A stretch of DNA of 13,197 nucleotides from Ramicandelaber brevisporus (GCA_025201865.1 MU602716.1:49212-62408), one strand, 5' to 3'. Numbered from the stretch's first letter, positions 1 to 8,395 are shown. The notes: generated by a model from the sequence alone, not told the origin. Program-made: numbers and translations.

Positions 1-2
1 GG

Positions 3-335
3 TATAGTTTCTCCGCTCGGAATCGCCTGACATGGCACCTTTCTGCGGCACCAAGATACCTCGACTCATTTTACGGATCCCTCAAGCGCCAAGTGTCATA
101 CGACGGACAATCTTTTGTCAGCGCTCTGTCACTCGCCAATCGAAGGATGCAGAGAATTCCTCCGAGTGTTTGTGATCGGGTTCGACTTCAACTTCGGAGA
201 TACCCATACATTCGACAATTGAGGATGTTCATGGTACCTAGAATCGAGCACGAAAGAGCAAAGAATGTGTCAGTCACAGTGTCTCTTTTTTTCAATGAAT
301 TCATTGATTCAACTCACTCCATCAAAACAGTATAG
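3..335 (+). CDS. Possible 3' end of an unidentified gene entering from the left edge
   Basis: This frame is open from the left edge to a TAG at 333-335, about 110 codons. The other plus frames stop within the first 30 bases, and the minus frames carry stops near 66-84. No in-frame ATG lies near the edge; the first internal candidate at 93 is GTG, so a real gene would begin outside the window. The first 75 or so codons look protein-like, rich in Arg, Leu and Ser and including the stretch RVRLQLRRYPYIRQLRMF. The last 35 codons read more like non-coding DNA, so the true end could be an exon boundary near position 230. No family is recognised. An open frame of this length can occur by chance, so confidence is low. 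Confidence 0.25.
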   Translation, partial: YSFSARNRLTWHLSAAPRYLDSFYGSLKRQVSYDGQSFVSALSLANRRMQRIPPSVCDRVRLQLRRYPYIRQLRMFMVPRIEHERAKNVSVTVSLFFNEFIDSTHSIKTV

Positions 336-820
336 CCACTCACATTCAAGTGGATCCAGGCAAGTGTTCAACAGTTGTGGAGTTTGACTGGCATCACTTC
401 GGCTCGGAAAGAGTTGCTTACTGCTGCGTGACAGATCCTCACCAGTGAACTTTCAAAAGGACTCTGTGTGTTAGTCTTTGTTTTTGTTTAAATAACAGCT
501 ACAGCTGTCTTAAAGAAAAGAGACTGGCATATGGCTGCTGTTATTGTTGGAGAGTGGGGAGAGTGAGGTGTGGTGGATCCACTTAATTAATAACGGCACG
601 CAAATGGAATGTGAGTGACTTGTGCTGCCACCCAAAGTACTATCGCCTCTCGATGCTCTGTGTTGTCAAGTCTTGCAATACAGCTCTCCATTCATACTCT
701 CAGTCTCCTACTCTCTCCCTTGTTCTCCCTCTCCATCTTCCTCTTTCCAACTCGCTCTCTATTCGCACTTCAAAACACAACACCCCATATTTTTCATTCC
801 ATATTCTCACCGCAGACATA
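336..820 (+). promoter_or_regulatory. Presumed promoter and 5' leader of the secreted-protein gene at 821
   Basis: No gene is seen here. An AT-rich patch (TTAATTAATAA, about 582-592) is followed from about 665 to 800 by a strongly pyrimidine-rich tract of CTCTC/CTTCC runs. CT-rich tracts just upstream of start codons are common in fungal promoters. Frames that cross this region in phase with the downstream gene start at GTG rather than ATG, so they do not argue for a longer protein. No defined TATA box or factor site can be named with confidence. Confidence 0.3.
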
Positions 821-1417
821 ATGAAGTTCGCCATCGCTTTTGTCGCCGCCCTTGCCTCTCTGGCCACGCTGAATAGCGCTCAAGATACTGTCGACGATGT
901 GGCTTGTATGCGTGCGTCGTTACAACTCAGTCTTAAGCCAGGTCTGACCAATAAAGCTCAGAATATTGATGTTGGATTCAAGGGAGTATCATATTCCTGT
1001 ACTTTGGGTAAAGCACTAGCAGATCCATCATGGCTCGACAGCATGGCAGATGTACGTATTACTGGCAAAAGTAGTGGTTCCTGTCGTAGTGATTCGGCCG
1101 CAGGTGATGCAAAGTCAACTGGGTTCCCATCGTTTAGTGGTACCGCTGTTATTGAGGTTCGTACAATAGAGGGAGGGGTTATTAGTGATACAATATTAAT
1201 TACATTCAGTGGTCTGGTGAATGGTAAGATTACAACCGGTGGAATTGAGCTTGAGGGCAAGATTACCAAAGGTGAAGGCAAGGGCAAGATTATTCGTATC
1301 CGTGGTAAAGGTACTTCCGAGGATGAGAGAAAGAAGGAAAGTGCAAAATGCAACTCATGGTCTGGCTATTATCGGATTTATGGTGACCTTGACACTATTT
1401 CGATTACTGACAACTAA
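821..1417 (+). CDS. Small secreted protein, unknown family, four cysteines (198 aa)
   Basis: The ATG at 821 is chosen because it starts a textbook signal peptide: Met-Lys-Phe, then an Ala/Val/Leu-rich core, with likely cleavage after residue 20 (NSA|Q). Upstream in-frame codons come from a pyrimidine-rich leader and look non-coding. The mature protein of about 178 residues has four cysteines (C29, C60, C88, C177), which could form two disulfides. The middle (about 105-165) alternates short hydrophobic strands with Gly/Thr/Lys turns and looks beta-rich. A basic Gly/Lys segment (about 146-164) precedes the last Cys and an aromatic tail (SWSGYYRIYGDL). No transmembrane segment or GPI signal follows the signal peptide. 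I do not recognise the family. A role outside the cell or in the wall is inferred only from secretion. It is convergent with the kinase gene. Confidence 0.8.
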   Translation: MKFAIAFVAALASLATLNSAQDTVDDVACMRASLQLSLKPGLTNKAQNIDVGFKGVSYSCTLGKALADPSWLDSMADVRITGKSSGSCRSDSAAGDAKSTGFPSFSGTAVIEVRTIEGGVISDTILITFSGLVNGKITTGGIELEGKITKGEGKGKIIRIRGKGTSEDERKKESAKCNSWSGYYRIYGDLDTISITDN

Positions 1418-1885
1418 GCACTTTGCCATTGTCAGTTTAAAAAAGTATTGTCATTTATCCTTTTCTTAAACCATGGCATCTCTTCTTCCTCCCTCCTCAC
1501 CATCATCATGCTTTGTTCCTAATCATTTTTAATAAGCATTCGAATTGTGATCAACTCATATGATCTCGTTTGCTCGTAGATTGTAGCCATAGCTTGTAGC
1601 AATACAAACTTTCAGGAAGAGTGGTGATTGGTAAATCCATTAAATTAAATAGATAAAAAACAATCGAAATTACTATTAAAGGCGCGAAAGAGTAGAGACG
1701 TAATAATAAATGACATTTTGTGTGTGGGGGATATCGAATGTAAGTAAGTAAAAAGAGCATGGGCAGTTGAAACGGAGGGGGAATATTGAATAGGGATGTT
1801 GGTGTGAGTGAGTGTGAGTATTAAAGTAGGGATTACCAAAATATAGATGCGGATATTATGTTATGAATGCAGAGGATAGCTGTAG
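1418..1885. other. Convergent intergenic region holding two 3' UTRs
   Basis: The plus-strand secreted-protein gene and the minus-strand kinase gene both end into this AT-rich 468-base stretch. Short open frames on the minus strand have no recognisable content. An AATAAA occurs at 1705-1710 on the plus strand, but it is almost 290 bases past the stop at 1417, so its use as a poly(A) signal is doubtful. No clear minus-strand AATAAA was found close to the kinase stop. Nothing else is seen. Confidence 0.5.
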
Positions 1886-4800
1886 TTACTGGTTAGTCGG
1901 ATCACTACTGCTGTTGTTATTGTTATTGTGATAAATCTCAATCTGGTTCATCAGCACTTTGACAAGCTGCGCTTCACCAATTGGCTTGGTCAGGAACTCA
2001 TTTGCACCCAATTCCAGGCAACGCTGCTTGTCTTCCTGAATTGAGTTGGCTGTCAGCGCAACAATGGGCAAGTCAAATGAATTCTGACGAATGATGCGAG
2101 TAGCCTCATAACCGTCGATACGCGGCGTGATCAAGTCCATGAGAATGAGCGAGAATCGACATTTGCGAGTTCCTAACGGGGTTGAGGCAGCAGTGTTTGA
2201 GCCAGATAAACCAACTGCTACAGAGGCAGCAGCAGCTGTACCAGATGTGGGGTTGGCTGGCGGCTGAGCAAATGAGGATGAGGATGGAAGGCGCAGTGGA
2301 TCAAAGTCGGGAACAATGAGCTCGACAGCAGCTTGACCATCGTCAACAGCGGTAACATCGAAGCCGTTCTTGCGCAACATCTTGCTGGTGACACGCTGTA
2401 CAATCTTGTTATCTTCGACTAGCAGAATACTCATCTTGGACGGCATCACAGCGGACTGTGACTGAGGAAGCTGCAGATGAACGAGAGGTTGATCGGTAGT
2501 TGATGAAACCAGCGTGGTGGCTGCACTTGTTACAGCTTCGGGACTTTGAGTCACCGATGCAGATCCGAGTGCAGCAGCGACAGCAGTGTCTGTTGAGGTT
2601 CCAAGTGGTACAGGAGATGCCATATCAACAACAGCGTGCTCGGGAGCTAGAGCCGTTGAAATCGATTGTGTGGTGGCTGCATCACCATGGCTCCGAGATC
2701 GCTGATGTGGCGAAACTATGGTCACTGTTGACGGCTTCGATTGAACGCCAGATGCATTATTAGTAGTGGTTGGTGGCATCATCATGGCAATTGGGTTGCG
2801 GATGCCAGCCAGATCGATGCGCATTTCGGTTGAAAGTGCCTGACGATGCAAACCTCGTCTTTGTACCAGTGGAGTCGTCTGTTGTGACTGCTGTCCACCA
2901 AAAGATGCAGTATCAGCTGGCAAAGTTGAGTAACGAACGAGATCCAGAACGTGTGGCTTCTCGGTGCCTGCGTAGCTTGCAGACGGAGCAACAGGACCAG
3001 TTGCAGTTGCAGTTGATTCATCGACATTGCTGTTTTGCACAATGGGCATGGTCAGATCGAAAAAGATGATGCCCATTTGACCTTCGCGAGTCACAACCAA
3101 GTCGCTGCCCATGGCCTTCAGCGTTGCTTGGATGAGAGCCAAAACGACACCGCTGGAATGGAACCGCTGGCCACTGGACAGATTCTGACGCAAGAATGGA
3201 TTGAATTCACTATCCAATACAGGGGGACCACTCTGCATCAAAACATCTTCAGGCTTGCACACTATCTTGAATCGAACAGTGGCTGTTGGCACAGATGCCG
3301 GCGGTGGCACGGATGCTGGAGTCGATGACGGCTTGAGAGCGCTGGGGTCATCAAATGGCAGCAGATTCTGGAATGCAGCAGATTGTGGCCGCGGTTGGGG
3401 AGGAGCATGTGGCGCAAGGGCTGCTGGCTGAGCAGCGGGACGGAGCTGGCCAGTGCCGTGGGACAGGTTGCGTCGAACGTCAACACGGAAACTTGATTCC
3501 TGCGATTGATTCGCTACATCACGATTGGAACCAAGAGCATCAGCTGAGAGGCGCTGTGATTGCTGTGGTTGTTGTTGCTGCTGCTGCACCATGTCACCAG
3601 AATCTGCCTGTGCATTGATGGAAGTTGACATGTCTTGATACGATAGAATAGTCATGGCTCGCTGACGATCAATTGGTCGCTGGCGATGTCTGCGCGGAAT
3701 TGCACCATCATTGGATTCAGATAGGTTCATTGCACCAGTAGCTGTGAGCGGCTGTTGCTGCTGCTGAGGAAACGATCTTGCAAGACAAGTGACTTCAACA
3801 ACGACAACGCCATCAGCAGCTGAGATTTCACCCATGTGCTCAACTGTTCTGCGAATAACTCGATGCAGCTGCTCAACATCGACCTTGAGATTGGGCAAAT
3901 CAGGCTCCATTCTCAACTCAGTCTTGATACCACGATCAGCCAGCGAAGATGCACCAGCTGCGATCCGAACAACAGCCGGAACAAGAGTCTGCAGCACAGC
4001 TGTAGTTGGCTTGATCTTGCTTGTTCGGCGATGTTTACCACGGCGCAATGCACCACCATTGGATGAAATGTGGGCAGTTGGAGCACTTGTTCTATCAGTC
4101 ATTTCAGTCAAGTCCAGCACATCATCCACAATGCCTCCCATGAAGTTAGCTGCCGTAATGATACAGTTCACATCCTCAGTCAATTCAGGGTTGCGTTGGA
4201 TGACAGTGTCTCTGATTATCTCAGCGAATCCCATTATAGCATGAGCTGGGTTTCTAATTTCATGACACAAAAATGCAAGGAAATCACTCTTGAACTTGTT
4301 GGCACGCTCTGCAACTTCCTTGGCATCAATAATGGCGCGCTCTGCAGCCAACTTCATTGTCATATCGCGGAACACAACCACTTGAATGTTGTGGTCAGAG
4401 AATGATGAAAAGTTAGCCTGAGCAACAAATGATGAGCCATCTTTGCGCAGTACATAAACATCACGGATGCCTCCTGGAATTGGGCCGCTGTGAACCGAGC
4501 CTGAGCTGGCAGATTGGTCAGCACGGGCATCAGCGTAAATGTCCACATCAGGAGTGACTGGCCCAAGCACACGCAGGCGATGAGCCGAGGCAGAGTCCAG
4601 GGCAGTGGATGCGGCTGCAGCACCAACCTGAGGAGACAGAACACCAGCCTCAGCATGAACCGATCGCCGAGATGATTGTTGCTGATGACTGTGGTAGTGA
4701 TGGTGGTGACTGTGGTGGTTATGAAGCTGATGCTGGTGATGGATAGTGCCACGTCGATGTAACTGGGTTGATATGCGTGGAGAATCAGTACGTTGACTTC

Positions 4801-7800
4801 CCAAAGTAGTTGACATTAAAGTTGAATCAGTTGGGTTGCTGGTCACAGTTGCAGTTGCAGTTGGGCCGGATATCGCTGTAGATGGCACTTGATCATCATC
4901 ATCGTCATCATTATCGCCATCAACATTAATCTCATCGTCCATTGGCACTTGGATGTGATCAACACTGCGAGCTGATTCAGTAATCGGCACACCTGGAGCT
5001 GCCGCTGATACTGCTACTGCTGCTGCCGCTGCAGCTACATCATCCAATGGCGATGATGAACCTTCGGATGAAGGAGTCATATCATCGTGAGTAGAGGTTG
5101 CGTTTCTAGCAGGCTCAGCCATTGGTATCAAAATGTCGGTTACATGAATGGATTTATTTGAGATGAGAGATTCAAACTCTTCTCTTCCATAACCAGTGAT
5201 ATTGAGTAAATGTAAATTTCCACCAATGATATAACCGCGTCCATCCATTGCCATTAAAGGGTCTGCCACTGCTTCCAGTATTGCGCTGCTTTGACTGGCA
5301 ACTGTCGCCAACTGATCTCTGGTCAAGCCCAATTCAAGTCGATGGCGAATTGCCTTGCGCCGAGTTGTGCGCAGTTTATTCATGAATCTTAGCAATAGAA
5401 TGGACAAGGCCAGAGAGAACACTAAAATAGCGAGCATGATGGCCAGAGCAGACGCGCCATATGGATCAGACTGGGCCAATCTTTGAAATAAATCCACACA
5501 AAGCAAGTTCATGTCCAGTCCCATCTGGCGAAATACAGTGACAGAATACACCACAGCTGAGGGTCTGAATAGCTCCATAGAGTTGAAGAAGGAAGTGGGA
5601 TCTGGATACAGAGTTCTATTTTGACTGGCATAGGAATAGATGGTTTGATTGAAATGAACAGTTGGATCACTCATATTCCGCATTGTCAATTCCAAATACA
5701 TTCCATCATAGTAATGAAACACCTGCGACATGTACTTATCCACATCAATGTTACCTAACACAACTCCAATAGGCTCATCTGAACTGGATGCCACTAATCT
5801 AGGCGGCGGAGGGTTATTGGTTGGAGAGAGTGGAAGAGTGGAGTTGCCACTGGACGGAACGCCAGGAGCTGGAGTGTCTAAATCCATTTGATGCAAATTG
5901 CCAATTCTAGTGGGACGAGTGGTATTGACTGATGTTGGGTCATCCTCGCCTATTGTAGATGGAGAGTAACTGGCAAATACCGGAACGGCAATGCTCAATA
6001 CCATTCCACCATATTTAGCTCCACGCGGATCATTGCTGCGTATAATGTCTCTGTTCACATTTGATAGTATGGGCTTTCTTTGATCAAGTGCAGCCGCAAT
6101 GGTGCTTCTAACTACTCTGTAAGAAAGTAAGTCGTACCCAATAATGTTGCGAGTGTTGTTCTGAGGCTGAATGATCTCAATTGGTGCATAATATGGTAAG
6201 CTGTCTAATTGATTAACTAATTCACCATTAAATGTGGTTATATTGACTTTTCCATTGTTAGTTTCCCAGTTTTTGCGCTCATCCTTTGTCAAAATGGGTG
6301 CATAAAATATATTAAACATATCATCAGCAAATGAGATGCCTGCATTGTCCACGTATCGATTTGCACTCTCTGCACTGGCTGTGTTCTGTGTACTGATAAA
6401 TCCACCATATCCTCTGAGTGACAATCTCAAATTGGACAAAGCAGACTCCAATGCATTTTCCATCATTTGGCATTTTCTCGTTAAACTGCGCTGGTATCCA
6501 TCTGCCAATGATGCTGTAATTACATAGTATGTGATTGCTGCCACTATTAATCCAATGGCCATAACAAACATTGGAATAGCCAGCGACCAGAATCGAGGGT
6601 TTCTCTCAAACAGTACAAACAGCCGTCTTGATCCAAACAATGTCGGCTGAGATGGTTTCGCGTTAAGTGTACGACCACCAGCACCAATAATTCCACCAAC
6701 TCTTCTATTGCCAGTATGGCCAGCATTGCCATCGTGATCTGCAGCTGATTCACTGCCAGTGTTGTGGTGTTCTTTGTTATGTGAAGGTAACTGTGAGTGT
6801 GGGTGTGAATGCGGGTGTAAGTGTGAATTGGACTGTTGTTGACCATCTATCATACTCCGACTTGGAGGATCATTTCGTCTGTCGGTTGCTCGGCCGTCTC
6901 TAACGAATGATCTGTACAATATACTGGCAATACCATCGCCTGCTTTGTGAATGGCTGTGCTGAATCGTTTCCAGCGCTGTCCTGAAGTTGATATATCTGC
7001 TCGATTATGCAAATCCATTTCGAAAGGATCAACCGATACTGGTGAATCTCCATCTGCGCTTCTTCTCCTTCTGATGCTGCGTATTGACTGCTGCTTTTCG
7101 CGTCCACTGCCGCCTCTACTAACAGAGTAATTCGCTGCATTATTGCTGTTGTAGTTGTTGGTTGGCTGATATGATATTCTCCGCTGTACAGAGTTATTGT
7201 TGTTACTGTTATCATTATTATTGTTGCTGGTGATATTGCTGTTGATGTTGTTGTTATTATTTGCGTAGCGCTGTCTGTGTAAATCCTCTTCGTAACTCTG
7301 ATAGCCAGATATAGTGGATACTGATCTAATTGACATTGGTCTATCGTACAAGTCTGCTGTGCCATTCTGGAGTGATGCCGAGGGTGGAATCGTAACCAAC
7401 ATTGGATGGGATGTCACTTCAGACTGATTCATTCCAGCCACCGTGCCAGATGTGTGATGTCTCGTTATATTTCGAGAGGCAGTTGAACCCAGCTGATGTC
7501 CAACCATATTGGACGATGATGTCATCAATGCACCTGATGGGCTAGAATGCGCTGATATCACTGACTGCGATGATTCACTCGGTACTGCTGGTACCGCGCT
7601 TGTGTTGCTCGACAGTGTTCCACAGCTGGGTCCTTTTGAGGACGAGGACTTCATTTTTAAATGCATCTGCGATGCTGAGGGAATCGCTAGTCTGAATGCC
7701 TCTGTAGTGTCATATTGTTGCTGGTGATGATGTTGATGATGTTGATGAATCGAAGGTGTAGCACGAGATGTTGGAAATGGAAATAGAGATGTCGTTGTCG

Positions 7801-8395
7801 TTGCTGTTGCTGCTGTTGCTGCCACTGGCGCTGTTGCAGTTGGTGGTGGATATGCCACTACTAATCTCATGCCTGAACCATCCTCAATATGTGTCGGTAA
7901 TGGCTGTTGGCTGTTTGATGATTGGCGAGATCCAGATGGAGTTGCTAGTGTTCTACCATGTGCACTTGCACCTGCACTGCTTCCACTCTCTGACCCTCTG
8001 AACAACAACTGGCTGGCATACATTGACGATGATGACTGCGGAAATATTGCAGACGTCCTATCCGCTATAGCCGGCATCACATTGCCCGATGTCACAGTGT
8101 TTGTCGACGGCCGCAATGCAAAGTAATCTGAAGCTGCTAACCCGCTACTGCTCAATGGCGACGGCCTCAAGCTGCCTAAGCCAACTGACGTAGATGCACT
8201 GCTCGCTCCTCCACCTCCACCACCTCCTCCACCTCCTGGAGATGGAGAAGCTGGCGACATTCGAACCTCCCGTGGTTGTGATCTACTGCCGCTGTTGCTG
8301 TTACCGCTGTTACCGCTGTTGCCGCTGTTACTGCTCAAACTGTTGCCTAAGCTGTTGCAAGCAGTACCAGCAGCAGCAGAGTTGTATGGAGTCAT
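1886..8395 (-). CDS. CHASE-domain transmembrane hybrid histidine kinase with degenerate ATP-binding domain (2169 aa)
   Basis: Single open frame starting at ATG 8395-8393. Domain order: disordered Ser/Asn/Gln/His-rich N-terminus (1-590); TM1 (about 603-627); CHASE-type sensor (about 655-890) in a loop with seven N-glycosylation sequons (N718, N746, N824, N851, N907, N916, N926), which supports a lumenal or extracellular location; TM2 (about 981-1003); PAS (about 1027-1085) with its PAC-like end (1311-1345) displaced by a 210-aa insert; HisKA (1366-1432) with phospho-acceptor H1378 in CHEIRNP; an ATPase-like region (about 1465-1785); REC (1987-2155) with acidic pair E1994/D1995, phospho-acceptor D2087, T2115 and K2137. 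Known role of the family: ligand sensing, then His-Asp phosphorelay to an HPt protein; CHASE is the cytokinin-binding module in plant receptors. Odd: the N, G1 and G2 boxes of the ATPase domain are degraded, so self-phosphorylation is doubtful. The ligand is unknown. Confidence 0.93.
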   Translation of the reverse strand: MTPYNSAAAGTACNSLGNSLSSNSGNSGNSGNSNSGSRSQPREVRMSPASPSPGGGGGGGGGGASSASTSVGLGSLRPSPLSSSGLAASDYFALRPSTNTVTSGNVMPAIADRTSAIFPQSSSSMYASQLLFRGSESGSSAGASAHGRTLATPSGSRQSSNSQQPLPTHIEDGSGMRLVVAYPPPTATAPVAATAATATTTTSLFPFPTSRATPSIHQHHQHHHQQQYDTTEAFRLAIPSASQMHLKMKSSSSKGPSCGTLSSNTSAVPAVPSESSQSVISAHSSPSGALMTSSSNMVGHQLGSTASRNITRHHTSGTVAGMNQSEVTSHPMLVTIPPSASLQNGTADLYDRPMSIRSVSTISGYQSYEEDLHRQRYANNNNNINSNITSNNNNDNSNNNNSVQRRISYQPTNNYNSNNAANYSVSRGGSGREKQQSIRSIRRRRSADGDSPVSVDPFEMDLHNRADISTSGQRWKRFSTAIHKAGDGIASILYRSFVRDGRATDRRNDPPSRSMIDGQQQSNSHLHPHSHPHSQLPSHNKEHHNTGSESAADHDGNAGHTGNRRVGGIIGAGGRTLNAKPSQPTLFGSRRLFVLFERNPRFWSLAIPMFVMAIGLIVAAITYYVITASLADGYQRSLTRKCQMMENALESALSNLRLSLRGYGGFISTQNTASAESANRYVDNAGISFADDMFNIFYAPILTKDERKNWETNNGKVNITTFNGELVNQLDSLPYYAPIEIIQPQNNTRNIIGYDLLSYRVVRSTIAAALDQRKPILSNVNRDIIRSNDPRGAKYGGMVLSIAVPVFASYSPSTIGEDDPTSVNTTRPTRIGNLHQMDLDTPAPGVPSSGNSTLPLSPTNNPPPPRLVASSSDEPIGVVLGNIDVDKYMSQVFHYYDGMYLELTMRNMSDPTVHFNQTIYSYASQNRTLYPDPTSFFNSMELFRPSAVVYSVTVFRQMGLDMNLLCVDLFQRLAQSDPYGASALAIMLAILVFSLALSILLLRFMNKLRTTRRKAIRHRLELGLTRDQLATVASQSSAILEAVADPLMAMDGRGYIIGGNLHLLNITGYGREEFESLISNKSIHVTDILIPMAEPARNATSTHDDMTPSSEGSSSPLDDVAAAAAAVAVSAAAPGVPITESARSVDHIQVPMDDEINVDGDNDDDDDDQVPSTAISGPTATATVTSNPTDSTLMSTTLGSQRTDSPRISTQLHRRGTIHHQHQLHNHHSHHHHYHSHQQQSSRRSVHAEAGVLSPQVGAAAASTALDSASAHRLRVLGPVTPDVDIYADARADQSASSGSVHSGPIPGGIRDVYVLRKDGSSFVAQANFSSFSDHNIQVVVFRDMTMKLAAERAIIDAKEVAERANKFKSDFLAFLCHEIRNPAHAIMGFAEIIRDTVIQRNPELTEDVNCIITAANFMGGIVDDVLDLTEMTDRTSAPTAHISSNGGALRRGKHRRTSKIKPTTAVLQTLVPAVVRIAAGASSLADRGIKTELRMEPDLPNLKVDVEQLHRVIRRTVEHMGEISAADGVVVVEVTCLARSFPQQQQQPLTATGAMNLSESNDGAIPRRHRQRPIDRQRAMTILSYQDMSTSINAQADSGDMVQQQQQQPQQSQRLSADALGSNRDVANQSQESSFRVDVRRNLSHGTGQLRPAAQPAALAPHAPPQPRPQSAAFQNLLPFDDPSALKPSSTPASVPPPASVPTATVRFKIVCKPEDVLMQSGPPVLDSEFNPFLRQNLSSGQRFHSSGVVLALIQATLKAMGSDLVVTREGQMGIIFFDLTMPIVQNSNVDESTATATGPVAPSASYAGTEKPHVLDLVRYSTLPADTASFGGQQSQQTTPLVQRRGLHRQALSTEMRIDLAGIRNPIAMMMPPTTTNNASGVQSKPSTVTIVSPHQRSRSHGDAATTQSISTALAPEHAVVDMASPVPLGTSTDTAVAAALGSASVTQSPEAVTSAATTLVSSTTDQPLVHLQLPQSQSAVMPSKMSILLVEDNKIVQRVTSKMLRKNGFDVTAVDDGQAAVELIVPDFDPLRLPSSSSFAQPPANPTSGTAAAASVAVGLSGSNTAASTPLGTRKCRFSLILMDLITPRIDGYEATRIIRQNSFDLPIVALTANSIQEDKQRCLELGANEFLTKPIGEAQLVKVLMNQIEIYHNNNNNSSSDPTNQ
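1931..2437 (-). other. Receiver (REC) domain of the kinase, apparently functional (residues 1987-2155)
   Basis: All key receiver residues are present: acidic pair E1994/D1995, phospho-accepting D2087 in LILMD (codon 2135-2137), T2115 in ALTAN and K2137 in LTKPI. A Ser/Ala/Pro-rich insert of about 50 residues (2029-2077) sits between the first helix and the strand that ends in D2087. This lengthens the domain from the usual 120 or so residues to about 170. The protein then ends with an Asn/Ser tail. Confidence 0.85.
3041..4003 (-). other. Degenerate HATPase-like (CA) domain of the kinase (about residues 1465-1785)
   Basis: The fold framework is recognisable: IKTELRMEPDLPNLKVD leads into the helix LHRVIRRTVEHMGEIS where an N box is expected; FNPFLRQ matches the F box; ALIQATLKAMGSDLVV and GIIFFDLTMP match the final helix and strands. 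The catalytic positions do not match. The N-box asparagines are R1516 and H1520, and its lysine is E1523. The G1 DxGxG region reads CKPED (1713-1717). The G2 GxGxG region reads SSGVV (1747-1751). A Gln/Ser/Pro-rich insert (about 1541-1705) separates the two halves. ATP binding in the usual way is unlikely. Confidence 0.8.
5726..6433 (-). other. CHASE-type sensor domain of the kinase (about residues 655-890)
   Basis: The segment between the two membrane helices carries CHASE-like landmarks: an early RGYGGFI stretch, a central YYAPIEIIQP segment followed by IIGYDLLSYR and a helix (VVRSTIAAALDQRKPILS), then hydrophobic strands AVPVFASY and IGVVLGNIDVDKYMSQVF. In plant CHASE receptors the equivalent region binds cytokinin. 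Residues 811-873 form a Pro/Ser/Thr-rich insert before the last strand. Whether the ligand pocket is conserved cannot be decided by eye. Confidence 0.75.
6626..8395 (-). other. Disordered, low-complexity N-terminal region of the kinase (residues 1-590)
   Basis: Residues 1-590 come before the first membrane segment and should be cytosolic. They contain NSG repeats (about 23-36), a nine-glycine run (54-63 region), Thr/Ala runs (185-203), a His/Gln cluster (217-227), long Asn runs (379-401) and an HPHS-type His cluster (525-533). Two stretches look less random: about 347-377 (with SIRSVSTISGYQSYEEDL) and about 450-501 (with RWKRFSTAIHKAGDGIASIL), the latter able to form an amphipathic helix. The repeats correspond to trinucleotide arrays such as those at 8287-8335. 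Confidence 0.75.

Noticed and set aside
4478-5122. Unspliced intron as explanation for the PAS insert in the kinase
   Set aside because: The 645-base stretch is an exact multiple of three, has no stop in frame, and shows codon-level repeats (Asp, His, Ala runs) like the rest of the protein.
1886-8395. Kinase read as a decayed pseudogene
   Set aside because: A 2169-codon frame without a single stop or frameshift, with intact H box and receiver residues, argues for a maintained protein despite the lost ATP-binding motifs.
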